Of a stretch of 64,000 nt of DNA, positions 7,115 to 15,174 are shown piece after piece. This DNA is from DASUFF01 sp036274695 (GTDB lineage: Bacteria; UBA10199; JACPAL01; GCA-016699445). Location of the stretch: assembly GCA_036274695.1 (NCBI GenBank), contig DASUFF010000141.1:1-64000 (forward strand). Direction: 5' to 3'. Position 1 is the first letter of the stretch, and every line of letters starts with the position of its first letter. The notes under the pieces are model-generated. The model was not told the DNA's origin, did no database searches, and saw nothing but the letters and a program-made list of their open reading frames with translations. A program made the position numbers and the translations under genes.

Positions 7115-9478
7115 TCACTCCGGCACTTTCAAGGCGCTCACCAGGTCCATCCGGTTGATGATGCGCCGGATGATGAGCGTGCTGAGGAAACTTGCGAGGA
7201 CGACCACCGCGCTCGCCTGTAAAAAGGTGGACGGCTCCACGTGAATCGGCATTTGCATGTCCTTGGTTTCCATCAGGGCGATCATCAGCCGCACGAACCC
7301 ATAACCCAAGACCCACCCCAAAGGAACGGCCAAGAGCGTGAGCACGGCGGCCTCTCCCGCCAGAATGCGGAAGACCTCGTTCCGCGTAAATCCCAAGACG
7401 CGCAGGCTCAAAAGCTCCCAAGTCCGCTCGGAGAGCGAGACGCGCGCGCTGTTGTAGACGACGCCCACCGAGATGATGGCGGCGAAACCGGTCAAGACCG
7501 CCGCGTAGACTAAGATGAAGCTGCCCATGGTCTTCTCAAACATGCGGATGGCCGTCTCCTTGACGTTGATCGCGCCGATCCGGGGCATGTTGCGGAGGGC
7601 CGCCAGCAATTCGTCCTTCCGGTCGGGATCGATCTTGAGGGAGGCGGACGTGACGGCGTCGTCGTTCATGAGCCGGTTCAACGCGCTCAGGTCCATCGCC
7701 GCGAAGGTGCCCACCCAATTATCGACCACGCCCCCGCACGTTACCACCCAAGACGGGCGCTTGCCCGTCAGGACCTCCACGCCGAAGGCGTCGCCCGGAC
7801 GGACGCCCAGGCGGTCCGCCAAATTCTTGCTCAAGACCGCGCCCTCGGGCGGAAGGCCGATGCGTTGCATATGGCGGTCCAAGATCTGACGGAGCTTGGC
7901 GCCTTCCGGAAGGCCGAAGAGGGCGGTTTGTTCCGAAAAATTCGCGCGGCGGACGCGGACGGGGAGGGTCCGATAGCCTTCGACGGACAGGACGCCGGGA
8001 GCGTGCCCGAGCTCGTAGAGGGCGCTGCGGGAGGTGTCTTCGATGAAGGAGACGCCGACGTCGTCCCGCTGTAGGACCGAGAACTGGTAGTAAAGGATGT
8101 AGGCCACCGAATCCCGCCAGAAGAGTCCGAGCATGAGGATCATGAGGGCGAAGGAGATGCCGACGATCCCGAGCCCCGTGCGCACCGGGCGGATCGCCAG
8201 GTTGCGGAAGACGATCCGGCCCGTCGTGGAGAGGAAGCGGCTTAAGCCCAGGCGCTCGGAAAGGGTCTTGTGGAACATGAGGGGGACGGGCGGCCGCATC
8301 GCCTCCGCCGGCGCGAGCCTAAAGACGCGCCGCAAGGACCCGAACGCCCCGATCACGGCCGCCAGAAAGCTCACGCCCACGCCGGTGACGGCCTGGAGCG
8401 GGTTCAGGCGGTAGTCGAGGGCGGGAAAATGGAAAAAACCTTCATAGACGCGGCTCAACATCGTGCCGATCCAGACGCCTCCCGCGATGCCGGCGGCTGC
8501 GCCCAGGAAGACGATCGACGAAATCATCTTGAGGTAATGCAGCGAGATCGACCAGTTGCCGTAGCCCAGCGCCTTCAGCGTCGCGATTTGCGAGCGCTGC
8601 AGGCCGATCAATCGGCTGATGACGACGTTCAGCAGGTAGGCGGAGACGGAGAGGAAGACGAAGGGGATCAGCGTGGCGGAGACCTTTTGTTGGGCGATCT
8701 CGTCGGTCACGGCGCGGTTCGAAAGCTGATCCTCCCGGCCGTAGGCCCCGAGCCCTCCGTAAGTCGCCAGGATCCGGTCGATGGATTCGATCACGCGCTT
8801 TTTGCTCGCGCCGGGGGCGAGCTTGAGCGTCACGCTGTTGAAGGCGCCTTTCATGTCCAGGGCGTGGGCGAGCGTGTCCTCCGGGATCCAGAAGATGCCG
8901 AACTCGCGGTCGTTGGGGATCGGCGTGGCTCCGCTGATCGCGTAGACATACTCAGGCGAGAGTCCCAAGCCCACCACGTGGAGCTTTTTGTATTTGCCTT
9001 CCAAGACGGCGACGATCTCGTCGCCGGGTTTGAACCCGTTGGCCCGGGCGAAGCCTTCGCCCATCACGACCTCGTCGCCGCGCGCCGGATCCACCATCCG
9101 CCCTTCGCGGATGTGGAGGCGATTCAGCTCGATCCGCCCGTCCTCCGGAACGGAAATGAAGCGGCCGACCGCCGGCTCGACGCGGCCCGGGATTTCCAAA
9201 AGGGCGTCCCGCACCACGCGCGTCTCCAAGCTGGCGACTCCGTCGATCCTCTGAAGCTCTTCCCGGACGGGGAGGGGGGCGCGCTTGAGCTCCGCAAAGA
9301 CGTCGGCGAAACGCCCTTGCCGGTAAAAGGCGTCCTGGGCGAGCTTGAGAGAATCGTGCGTGCTCAAAGAAGCGATGAGAGCCGAGATGCCGCTGCCCAC
9401 CACCAGGGCTATGGTCACGACCTGGGCCTTCATGCCCCATAGATCCCGGAAGGCCTTGAGATCGAGCTTCCTCACCAT
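7115..9478 (-). CDS. FtsX/MacB-like ABC transporter permease (two FtsX domains)
   Basis: 787 residues from MVRKLDLKAFRDLWGMK. The start at 9478 overlaps the upstream ATPase stop by 7 bases. It has an N-terminal TM helix, a large extracytoplasmic domain, a three-helix FtsX domain (~270-390), a second extracytoplasmic region and a C-terminal FtsX domain (~670-787). This layout is that of DevC/LolC-type lipoprotein, peptide or lipid exporters rather than of single-domain MacB. The cargo is unknown. It lies in an operon with ATPase and adaptor. Confidence 0.9.
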   Translation of the reverse strand: MVRKLDLKAFRDLWGMKAQVVTIALVVGSGISALIASLSTHDSLKLAQDAFYRQGRFADVFAELKRAPLPVREELQRIDGVASLETRVVRDALLEIPGRVEPAVGRFISVPEDGRIELNRLHIREGRMVDPARGDEVVMGEGFARANGFKPGDEIVAVLEGKYKKLHVVGLGLSPEYVYAISGATPIPNDREFGIFWIPEDTLAHALDMKGAFNSVTLKLAPGASKKRVIESIDRILATYGGLGAYGREDQLSNRAVTDEIAQQKVSATLIPFVFLSVSAYLLNVVISRLIGLQRSQIATLKALGYGNWSISLHYLKMISSIVFLGAAAGIAGGVWIGTMLSRVYEGFFHFPALDYRLNPLQAVTGVGVSFLAAVIGAFGSLRRVFRLAPAEAMRPPVPLMFHKTLSERLGLSRFLSTTGRIVFRNLAIRPVRTGLGIVGISFALMILMLGLFWRDSVAYILYYQFSVLQRDDVGVSFIEDTSRSALYELGHAPGVLSVEGYRTLPVRVRRANFSEQTALFGLPEGAKLRQILDRHMQRIGLPPEGAVLSKNLADRLGVRPGDAFGVEVLTGKRPSWVVTCGGVVDNWVGTFAAMDLSALNRLMNDDAVTSASLKIDPDRKDELLAALRNMPRIGAINVKETAIRMFEKTMGSFILVYAAVLTGFAAIISVGVVYNSARVSLSERTWELLSLRVLGFTRNEVFRILAGEAAVLTLLAVPLGWVLGYGFVRLMIALMETKDMQMPIHVEPSTFLQASAVVVLASFLSTLIIRRIINRMDLVSALKVPE

Positions 9479-10182
9479 GAAAGCTCCCCGGGTTTGAGCT
9501 TTTTCGCGTTGGTCTCCAAGGCCGTGATCCTTCCGTCGCCCAGGCGGACGACCCGGTCCGCCATGCCCGCGATGGCTGCGTTGTGGGTGATGATGACCGT
9601 CGTCGTGCCGAGATCTCGGTTCACCCGCTGCAGGGCCTCCAGGACCATCTTGCCCGTCTGGTAATCGAGGGCCCCCGTCGGCTCGTCGCACAGAAGGACG
9701 TCCGGGCCCTTGGCGATGGCGCGGGCGATGGCCACGCGCTGTTGTTCGCCGCCGGAGAGCTGGGAGGGGAAGTGGCCGAGCCGTTCTTCGAGGCCCACGA
9801 GCTTGAGCGCTTCCCGCGCGTCCATCGGCTTCTCGGCGATTTCCGTAACCAACACCACGTTCTCCAGGGCGGTCAGGCTGGGGATCAGATTGTAGAATTG
9901 AAAAACGAAGCCGATGTGCTCGCGCCGGTAGCGGGTCAGCGCCTCTTCGCCCGCTTCGCGCAGGTTGTGGTCCCGGTAACGGACCTCGCCGGACGTGGGC
10001 GTGTCGAGCCCGCCCAAGATGTTCAGGAGCGTCGACTTGCCGCTGCCCGACGGGCCCAACAAGACGACGAACTCGCCGTCGTAGAGATCAAGATCGATGC
10101 CCCTGAGGGCGGGCACTTCCACCTCGCCCATCGTGTACGTCTTCGTGAGGCCTTTGGCGGAAAAGACGGGCGTTCGATCCAT
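9472..10182 (-). CDS. ABC transporter ATP-binding protein (MacB/LolD type)
   Basis: 236 residues, a complete ABC ATPase. Walker A is GPSGSGKST, the signature is LSGGEQQRVAIARAI and Walker B is VLLCDEPTGALD, with an H-loop in 'TVIITHN'. The sequence type (DLYDGEFVVLLGPSGSGKSTLLNILGGLD) is typical of the LolD/MacB/FtsE class that pairs with FtsX-like permeases. It is the first gene of the export operon. There is no ribosome site before the ATG, and the -10-like GATAAT lies immediately upstream, so the mRNA may be leaderless. Confidence 0.95.
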   Translation of the reverse strand: MDRTPVFSAKGLTKTYTMGEVEVPALRGIDLDLYDGEFVVLLGPSGSGKSTLLNILGGLDTPTSGEVRYRDHNLREAGEEALTRYRREHIGFVFQFYNLIPSLTALENVVLVTEIAEKPMDAREALKLVGLEERLGHFPSQLSGGEQQRVAIARAIAKGPDVLLCDEPTGALDYQTGKMVLEALQRVNRDLGTTTVIITHNAAIAGMADRVVRLGDGRITALETNAKKLKPGELSW

Positions 10183-10189
10183 AAATCAA

Positions 10190-10230
10190 ATTATCACGGA
10201 GACGGCCCACTCCCGAATGATTTTGGTCAG
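10190..10230 (-). promoter_or_regulatory. ABC exporter promoter with Crp/Fnr-type palindrome
   Basis: TGATTTTGGTCA is at 10218-10229 and GATAAT (-10) at 10195-10190 on the minus strand. Implied +1 is 10183, one base before the ATG, with the site centre at -40.5. The divergent gene at 10344 has its own palindrome 47 bp away. Confidence 0.55.
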
Positions 10231-10263
10231 TCCTCCGCCCTCTGCCCAAAATCATGGCGGGCC

Positions 10264-10305
10264 CTGACCTCTGTCATACCGTCCTCCCGCCGCCCGATTT
10301 AAATT
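10264..10305 (+). promoter_or_regulatory. Promoter of small gene at 10344 with Crp/Fnr-type palindrome
   Basis: TGACCTCTGTCA at 10265-10276 is followed by TAAATT at 10300-10305. Implied +1 is 10312 and the palindrome centre is exactly -41.5. The leader is ~32 bases and contains an AAGGA ribosome site. Confidence 0.55.
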
Positions 10306-10343
10306 AATGATAGATGAGGGAAACGACCAAGAAAGGAACCGCT

Positions 10344-10601
10344 ATGAAACCCGGCAAAAAACCGGCGAAAGCCGCCCCCCGCAAGCCATTGAACGACCGG
10401 ATGGAGGCCCTCCTGAAGGAGTTTTTGGCCAAGGTGGCCGAGGCCTCCTACCAAGTCGCCCTCAAGACCGGTTTTCGGGGGTCGTTCATGACCTTCCTGT
10501 CGGATCTCCAAGACGCGCTCGACCAGGTCGTCCACAAGGACAGGGCGCTGGCCCGTCGCCTGGGCCGCGCGGCTGCAGCCGGCCACCGCGTGGTTCATTA
10601 A
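10344..10601 (+). CDS. Small Lys/Ala-rich helical protein, unknown function
   Basis: 85 residues from the ATG at 10344, which has an AAGGA ribosome site 7 bases upstream; an in-frame ATG at 10314 has none. The N-terminus is basic and disordered (KPGKKPAKAAPRKP), followed by a helical stretch (~15-75) with 'EFLAKVAEASYQVALKTGFRGSFMTFLSDLQDALDQVV'. It resembles in layout the two other small basic proteins in the window (13672 and 40557) that also follow a Crp/Fnr-type site. No family was recognised; a nucleoid-associated or stress role is only a guess. Confidence 0.65.
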   Translation: MKPGKKPAKAAPRKPLNDRMEALLKEFLAKVAEASYQVALKTGFRGSFMTFLSDLQDALDQVVHKDRALARRLGRAAAAGHRVVH

Positions 10602-10619
10602 GCCGCCGGATGAGGTCTT

Positions 10620-11009
10620 TCATCCCAGCAACTCCATCGCCTGCGCCAGCTTCTCCCGTACCCGGTGCGCGATCTTCTCCAGCTCCGGATTGGCGATGGC
10701 CTGCATGGACGCGGCCGGATCGACGGCGGCCACCTCGACGCGGCCGGGCGCGTGCTCCTGGACGATCACGTTGCAGGGAAGCATCGTCCCGATCTTGTCT
10801 TCGGCCAGCAGGGCCTGATGAGCGAAGGGGGGATTGCAGGCCCCGAGGATCCGATAATTGCGAAAGTCGACGTCGAGCTTTTTCTTCAACGTCGCCTTGA
10901 CGTCGATGTCGGTCAGGACGCCGAAACCCTCTTTCTTGAGCGCTTCGACCGTGCGGTTCACCGCGTCCTCGAAGGTCGTCTTCAAGGTCTTGCTGAAGTA
11001 GTAAGGCAT
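10620..11009 (-). CDS. DUF302 family protein
   Basis: 129 residues matching the DUF302 pattern throughout: 'FEDAVNRTVEALKKEGFGVLTDIDVKATLKKKLDVDFRNYRILGACNPPFAHQALLAEDKIGTMLPCNVIVQE' in outline. The two cysteines (in GACNPP and LLPCN-type boxes) are the usual DUF302 positions. The family is common near stress or anoxia genes and is biochemically uncharacterised, with a proposed redox or metal role. It sits 14 bases behind the usp gene, so it is co-transcribed from the promoter at ~11445. Confidence 0.9.
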   Translation of the reverse strand: MPYYFSKTLKTTFEDAVNRTVEALKKEGFGVLTDIDVKATLKKKLDVDFRNYRILGACNPPFAHQALLAEDKIGTMLPCNVIVQEHAPGRVEVAAVDPAASMQAIANPELEKIAHRVREKLAQAMELLG

Positions 11010-11023
11010 GGCGCTTCTCCTTC

Positions 11024-11434
11024 CTATTTTACGAGCAGAATGGGGCAGGGCGCGAGGATGGCCACCTTGTAGCTGATCGTCCCCCAGTCCTGTCCCTTCC
11101 GCCCCGGTGTTACGGCGTGCGAATTCATCACGATCAAATCCACCTTACGGGCCCGCGCGGTGCGCACGATGCCCTCCGTCCGGTGCCCCAGGTAAATTTC
11201 CTCCCGGACGGGCCGCCGCCGGATCGCGTGCCCCAGCTTTTTCATGCGAATCCGCGCGTCCGTCAACAGCTCCGCGTAAAACTTCTTGAGCTCCCGGTTC
11301 GTCGGAAGACGGATTTCCTCCACGATATGCAGGAGTGTGATCCGCGCGCGCGGCCCGCCCGCCTGAAGGGCCGCGGCGACGGCGCGCTTGTTCTTGGGGG
11401 TGAAGTCGACGGGGATCAGTATGTTCCGGAACAT
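11024..11434 (-). CDS. Single-domain universal stress protein
   Basis: 136 residues with one Usp fold: N-terminal 'MFRNILIPVDFTPKNKRAVAAAL', and a C-terminal strand 'YKVAILAPCPILLVK'. The usual G-x2-G-x9-G-S ATP-binding loop is replaced by 'NSHAVTPGRKGQDWGTISYK', so nucleotide binding is uncertain. It is first in a two-gene unit with DUF302, which supports a shared stress role. The start is preceded by a GGAGG site. Confidence 0.88.
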   Translation of the reverse strand: MFRNILIPVDFTPKNKRAVAAALQAGGPRARITLLHIVEEIRLPTNRELKKFYAELLTDARIRMKKLGHAIRRRPVREEIYLGHRTEGIVRTARARKVDLIVMNSHAVTPGRKGQDWGTISYKVAILAPCPILLVK

Positions 11435-11448
11435 GGAGCCTCCTGGCG

Positions 11449-11493
11449 ATTATGAGACACCAAAGGCGTTTTCTGCGGAATGACGAAAGTCAG
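11449..11493 (-). promoter_or_regulatory. usp-DUF302 promoter with Crp/Fnr-type palindrome
   Basis: TGACGAAAGTCA is at 11481-11492 and CATAAT (-10) at 11454-11449. Implied +1 is near 11442-11445, with the site centre at about -41.5 to -44.5. The core is identical to that of the 6192 site. Confidence 0.5.
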
Positions 11494-11495
11494 GT

Positions 11496-11936
11496 TCAGG
11501 GCGGTGAAGTATACGCGTTCTCGCAGGGCGAATCGCAAAAGTAGGTCGCTCCCTTGAGGCAGCGGGCGGCGTCCTTCGTCAGCGCCAAGAGGCAATTGAG
11601 GGTCGGGCTTTTGACGATCGAGAAACTCTTGTCGTCGTCGCTCCAAATCCCCGGAAATTCCTTCCCGTCGCTGAGAATGACCACCGAGTTCCCGTCCTCG
11701 GCGACGGTGACGTCGATGTGGGAAGCGAGCTCGGCGCAATCCCCCTGGCCCAATTCATAGGGGCCGTTGGCGAAGGCGGGGTCGCGGGTGGTGTAGATCC
11801 CGAGCTGATCCGTTTCATAATCCTTGTTCGTTTTTATGAAACTGTCGGAGCACGCCCCGGTGGTGCCTTGCTCGTTGCAGCCGGCCAGGAACAGCGGGAG
11901 GGCCAGAGCGACGAGCGAAGGAAGTATTCTTTTCAA
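11496..11936 (-). CDS. Small lipoprotein, unknown function
   Basis: 146 residues if started at the TTG at 11936, which overlaps the upstream stop as TTGA. It has a short signal sequence ending in a lipobox (LFLAGC), and further cysteines in 'GDCAELA', 'LNCLLAL', 'ARCLKG' and 'YFCDSPCEN', so disulfides are likely. No known domain. No ATG lies between the upstream stop and the signal peptide, so translational coupling to the neighbour via TTG is the simplest reading. Confidence 0.6.
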   Translation of the reverse strand: MKRILPSLVALALPLFLAGCNEQGTTGACSDSFIKTNKDYETDQLGIYTTRDPAFANGPYELGQGDCAELASHIDVTVAEDGNSVVILSDGKEFPGIWSDDDKSFSIVKSPTLNCLLALTKDAARCLKGATYFCDSPCENAYTSPP

Positions 11937-12277
11937 CTGCAGAAGCCTTCGTTGAGCTCCACGTTTCGGAATTCCGTGTCGATGCAGCAGTCGGCCTCGC
12001 AGGTGACTCCGCCCTCCGTGATGTTGTCGCAGACCTCTTCGGGCGTGATGGTGTAGTCGTCTTCGTTGAAGTAGAAGCAGTCGGCCTCCCATTCGCCGAA
12101 TCCGAATCCGTCGCAGCCGTCCGTCACGCGCTTTTCGTAGGAGCACGCAAAATTTCCGTCGCCGCCGCCGCTGCTGCCTTCGCCGCCGCATCCCGCGGGC
12201 CCCGCGGAGTAAAACGCGGCCAGCGCCAGAAAGCCCGCCGCGAAACCGCCCAGGATCGTCGCCCTCTTTTTGCTCAT
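11933..12277 (-). CDS. Small Cys-rich lipoprotein or secreted protein
   Basis: 114 residues. It has a basic N-terminus, a hydrophobic segment (ILGGFAAGFLALAAFYSAG), then 'AGPAGCGGEGSSGGGDG', a lipobox-like Cys and Gly/Ser linker. The remainder is acidic with eight further cysteines, including 'CEADCCID'. The spacing suggests a small disulfide-stabilised extracytoplasmic domain. Function unknown. The downstream lipoprotein gene overlaps its stop codon, so the two may work together. Confidence 0.65.
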   Translation of the reverse strand: MSKKRATILGGFAAGFLALAAFYSAGPAGCGGEGSSGGGDGNFACSYEKRVTDGCDGFGFGEWEADCFYFNEDDYTITPEEVCDNITEGGVTCEADCCIDTEFRNVELNEGFCS

Positions 12278-12380
12278 AGGCCCTCCCCTTAAGATTTCGT
12301 TTAAGAACGTGATTTAGGTGCTACTATGAAGGCCGCCGCTCGGAAACATGATTTTCGCCGGGATCGGTCCCCCCGCCCGC

Positions 12381-12421
12381 ATGAGCAAAGTCATTGTCTT
12401 TTCGGGCGCCCGTTATAGATT
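12381..12421 (+). promoter_or_regulatory. Promoter of CxxCH protein with Crp/Fnr-type palindrome
   Basis: ATGAGCAAAGTCAT is at 12381-12394 (core TGAGCAAAGTCA, the only core here with G in position 4). A TAGATT or TATAGA -10 element lies at 12414-12421. Implied +1 is ~12428 and the ATG is at 12431, so the transcript would be practically leaderless; site centre about -40.5. Confidence 0.45.
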
Positions 12422-12430
12422 CTGTTCGCC

Positions 12431-13588
12431 ATGAGACCATTCCTTGCGGTTTTTTTGGCGGTTTGTTGCGTCCTGGGCGCCGCCTCGTCGCCGGCCGAAG
12501 AGCTCGAACTGAAGTCCATGGCCTACCGGCCTTTGGCCCCGCTCATGGAATATAATTTCCAGACGCTTTTGGAGCTGCAGGAGTACGCGGCGTCACCCAA
12601 GCCCCTTCGCGATCCCGTCAATTATTCCCGACTTTCAAGGCTCATCGACCGCCTGGCCGGAATCGCCCACGCCCTCCCCGAGATGACCGTCAAGGAGCGC
12701 CCGGGGCTTTCGGCCGTGGGGGCCGTCTACGAGGATTATCTTAACGATTTGAAAGCGGGACTGGCGTCCGGCGATTCCATCGCCCTCAGGAACCGGATCC
12801 GAACCGCCGCCGGATTCTGTTTCGAGTGCCATGCCAGCGCCTCGGGGACCGGTTTTTCGGATGCGCGAAAGCAGGCGGAGCGGCTCCGTCTCAGTCCCTT
12901 CCAGAAGGCGGAATTCCTGGCTGCGACCGGGCAATTCGAAGACGCGCTCAAGGCCTACAAGGGTCTCTTGGCGTCCGGCCCAGCGGAATCCGTGCCGTTC
13001 GTCGATCTTACGCGGGCCGTGAGGAACGCGCTGATCCTCGCCGTTCGGGTCAAACAGGACGCGGCCTTGGCCGAAGAGATCTTGGGTCTCGTGAAGAAGC
13101 ACGAAGACCTCTCGGCCTCTCTCGGCGGGACCCTCGGGGCTTGGGAGAAGGATCTCGCAGCTTGGATGAAGGACAAGTCAGGCAAGGCCGTCAACGCGGG
13201 AGACCGGCTGGAGAAGGCAAGGAGCCTGGTCCGTCGGGCGGAGTCGCTCCAGACTTATCCGGCCGATCACGCCGGCGACTTGAGTTATTTAAGAGCCATC
13301 GCCTCCGCCCAGGAGGCCTTGGCCCTCGGTCCAAACGCCCTCCAAAAAGCGGAGGCCTTCTCGATCTTGGCCCAGGCCCATTTCATGCTCGAAGATCCTC
13401 TCCTCTGGAACTTGGACGGCTATTATTGGGAGGCTTGCGTGGAGGCTGCGCCCCACACCCCGCAGGCCCGTGAATGCTTCCAACGCTGGGTTCAGGACAT
13501 GTCCTTCCATTACACGGGGAGCTTTGGAAACCACCTGCCCGAGGAGGCTTCGAAAAAGCTGATCCGGCTCAAGGATTTTGCGAATTGA
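12431..13588 (+). CDS. Periplasmic CxxCH (cytochrome c-like) protein
   Basis: 385 residues. It has a signal peptide (MRPFLAVFLAVCCVLGAASSPAEE) and a single heme-attachment motif CFECH at 130-134. The rest is alpha-helical with TPR-like stretches ('FLAATGQFEDALKAYKGLLASG', 'SFSILAQAHFML...'), suggesting a scaffold or electron-carrier with a helical repeat body. A distal Met ligand is not obvious. No close family was recognised. The Crp/Fnr-type promoter links it to the respiratory regulon. Confidence 0.75.
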   Translation: MRPFLAVFLAVCCVLGAASSPAEELELKSMAYRPLAPLMEYNFQTLLELQEYAASPKPLRDPVNYSRLSRLIDRLAGIAHALPEMTVKERPGLSAVGAVYEDYLNDLKAGLASGDSIALRNRIRTAAGFCFECHASASGTGFSDARKQAERLRLSPFQKAEFLAATGQFEDALKAYKGLLASGPAESVPFVDLTRAVRNALILAVRVKQDAALAEEILGLVKKHEDLSASLGGTLGAWEKDLAAWMKDKSGKAVNAGDRLEKARSLVRRAESLQTYPADHAGDLSYLRAIASAQEALALGPNALQKAEAFSILAQAHFMLEDPLLWNLDGYYWEACVEAAPHTPQARECFQRWVQDMSFHYTGSFGNHLPEEASKKLIRLKDFAN

Positions 13589-13671
13589 TCCGGCCGGTGG
13601 GAACCAAGCTCGGCGGCTCCAAACAAGGCTTCTCCGGCCGTCGCTGGAGCCGCCGCCGGCGATCGGCGTTC

Positions 13672-13932
13672 CTAGAATTGCTGATGGGCGACGCGCTTGA
13701 GATCCTTCCACGATTTTTTCAGCTCGCCCCGGAAGGCGCGAAGGGCGCTTTTTCCGGCGCCTCTCAATTTCCTCAGATCCCTTTCTGCGGCGTTAGCGAT
13801 GATGCCGAACTTTTGGACGTTCCTTTCGATCTCCTTGGCCGCCAGACGGTTGGCCTTCCGGATCTTGATCCGGAGCCGGCGCAGCTGCGCGTCCAACGAT
13901 GGGGAATGCCCGTTTCCTCGTGCTCTTTTCAT
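13672..13932 (-). CDS. Small basic helical protein, unknown function
   Basis: 86 residues from MKRARGNG; a strong AAGGAGGGT ribosome site decides this start over an in-frame ATG at 13989. It is very basic (many Arg/Lys) and probably a long helix: 'LRRLRIKIRKANRLAAKEIERNVQKFG...'. It could bind nucleic acid, but no family was recognised. Its promoter carries a Crp/Fnr-type site centred exactly at -41.5. Confidence 0.6.
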   Translation of the reverse strand: MKRARGNGHSPSLDAQLRRLRIKIRKANRLAAKEIERNVQKFGIIANAAERDLRKLRGAGKSALRAFRGELKKSWKDLKRVAHQQF

Positions 13933-13959
13933 GAGACCCTCCTTGTTTTGTTGGGTTGC

Positions 13960-14001
13960 AGGATAGCGCGATACGAAAGCGATGAACATGACGAATATCA
14001 G
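13960..14001 (-). promoter_or_regulatory. Promoter of small basic protein with Crp/Fnr-type palindrome
   Basis: TGACGAATATCA is at 13989-14000 and TATCCT at 13965-13960 on the minus strand. Implied +1 is 13953; site centre -41.5. Confidence 0.5.
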
Positions 14002-14015
14002 GAACGGCGGGAGAA

Positions 14016-14276
14016 TCAGGCAGGCATTTTTTCCGCCAGGTAATCGACGATGCGATCGATCGTGTCGAGTCCGGCGTAATCCGCCTCGGGAACGTTGACC
14101 CCGAGGTCTTCGTAAAGGCGCGAGACGAAGCGCAAAAAATCCACCGAGTCGATCTCCGTTTGCTCGCGCAGCGAGAGATCGGGTCTTAGGGCCTTCGCGT
14201 CGATCTCGGGGGCGATGTCGCTTAAGTAAGAGAGGACCTTGGCGCGGATCTCGTCGGCGGTGAGGACAGGGCTCAT
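14016..14276 (-). CDS. Acyl carrier protein
   Basis: 86 residues, a typical ACP. The phosphopantetheine Ser is in 'EIDSVDFLRFVSRLYEDLGVNVPEAD'. The start overlaps the E2 catalytic-domain stop as ATGA (14273-14276), so it is the last gene of the keto-acid dehydrogenase operon and not part of a fatty-acid synthesis cluster. An ACP here is unexpected. It may receive or deliver acyl groups (for example lipoyl or octanoyl, or the product acyl group), which is inference. Confidence 0.9.
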   Translation of the reverse strand: MSPVLTADEIRAKVLSYLSDIAPEIDAKALRPDLSLREQTEIDSVDFLRFVSRLYEDLGVNVPEADYAGLDTIDRIVDYLAEKMPA

Positions 14277-14935
14277 CGGCCGGTCTCCAAGGTTTGAGGG
14301 GATTGGAGGAGCTTGGCCATAGCGTTCAGGAAGGCGGCGCCCTTCAGGCCGTCCGAGACGCGGTGGTCGGCGGCGAGCGTCGCCGAGACCACGCGGTGGG
14401 GCACCTCCCGAATCCGTCCGAACCCCACCAGGGCCACTTGCGGAGGATAGATGAGGCCGAAGACGCGGTCGCATCCCTCGTCGCCCAAGCTCGTCACGGT
14501 GATCGTCGGGTCCGTCAGTTCCGAACCCCTCAACCGGCCCGATCGGACGCGGGTGACCAAGTCCGTGAGGGCGCGGGCGATCTCGGAAAGGGATTTTTCC
14601 TGGACGTCGTGAAGGGCGGGGGCGAGCAGGCCGCCGCCGCGGAGGGCGACGACGACGCCGGTATGGACCGATTCGGCGGGACGAAAGGCGCCGTCGACGT
14701 AGCGGCCGTTCATCTCGGGGAAAGACTTCGCCGCGAAGGCGAAGGCCTTGAGGAACAAGACCACCGGCAAAAGCCGGTCCGGCGGGGCGCGGCGGGCGTT
14801 CTCCTCGGCGAGCCAGTTCAAGGCCGCGTCCATGGGGACGGTCGTTTCGAGATAATAGTGGGGGATCTCGCGATGCGACTTCTCCATGGCGGCGGCTATG
14901 GCCCGGCGCATGTTGAGGGACTTGTCGTCCGTCAT
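14273..14935 (-). CDS. Dihydrolipoamide acyltransferase (E2) catalytic domain, stand-alone
   Basis: 220 residues, only the 2-oxoacid dehydrogenase acyltransferase catalytic domain. The active-site signature HRVSDG ('AADHRVSDGLKGAAFLNAMAKLL') is intact near the C-terminus, and the N-terminal 'MRRAIAAAMEKSHREIPHYYLETTV' matches the start of that domain. There is no lipoyl domain and no peripheral-subunit-binding domain in this polypeptide. The lipoyl domain is encoded by the preceding gene, overlapping as ATGA. The missing E1/E3-binding domain is odd for an assembled complex. Confidence 0.9.
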   Translation of the reverse strand: MTDDKSLNMRRAIAAAMEKSHREIPHYYLETTVPMDAALNWLAEENARRAPPDRLLPVVLFLKAFAFAAKSFPEMNGRYVDGAFRPAESVHTGVVVALRGGGLLAPALHDVQEKSLSEIARALTDLVTRVRSGRLRGSELTDPTITVTSLGDEGCDRVFGLIYPPQVALVGFGRIREVPHRVVSATLAADHRVSDGLKGAAFLNAMAKLLQSPQTLETGR

Positions 14936-15174
14936 GAATCCTCCCGGATCAAGGCGAGGAGCTTTCCCACCGGCAGCCAGTCTTCCCCCGGTTCGACCAA
15001 AATCTTGTCGACGACGCCGTTTCGAAAGACCTCGACGTCCACCGCCGACTTGCGCGTCTCGATCGTCGCGATGATGTCGCCCTTCTTCACGCGGTCGCCC
15101 GGCTTGACCTTCCACTCCACCAGCTTGGCGTCCTGCATGTCGGCGCCCAAGGACGGCAGCTTGAACTCATACAT
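14932..15174 (-). CDS. Stand-alone lipoyl domain protein
   Basis: 80 residues, a complete biotinyl/lipoyl domain. 'GDRVKKGDIIATIETRKSAVDVEVFRNGVVDKILVEPGE' carries the lipoylatable Lys in the 'ETRKSAVDV' turn. In most bacteria this domain is the N-terminus of E2; here it is a separate small protein, like GcvH in size but with the E2-type sequence. Overlaps E1 beta by 8 bp and E2 by 4 bp. Confidence 0.9.
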   Translation of the reverse strand: MYEFKLPSLGADMQDAKLVEWKVKPGDRVKKGDIIATIETRKSAVDVEVFRNGVVDKILVEPGEDWLPVGKLLALIREDS

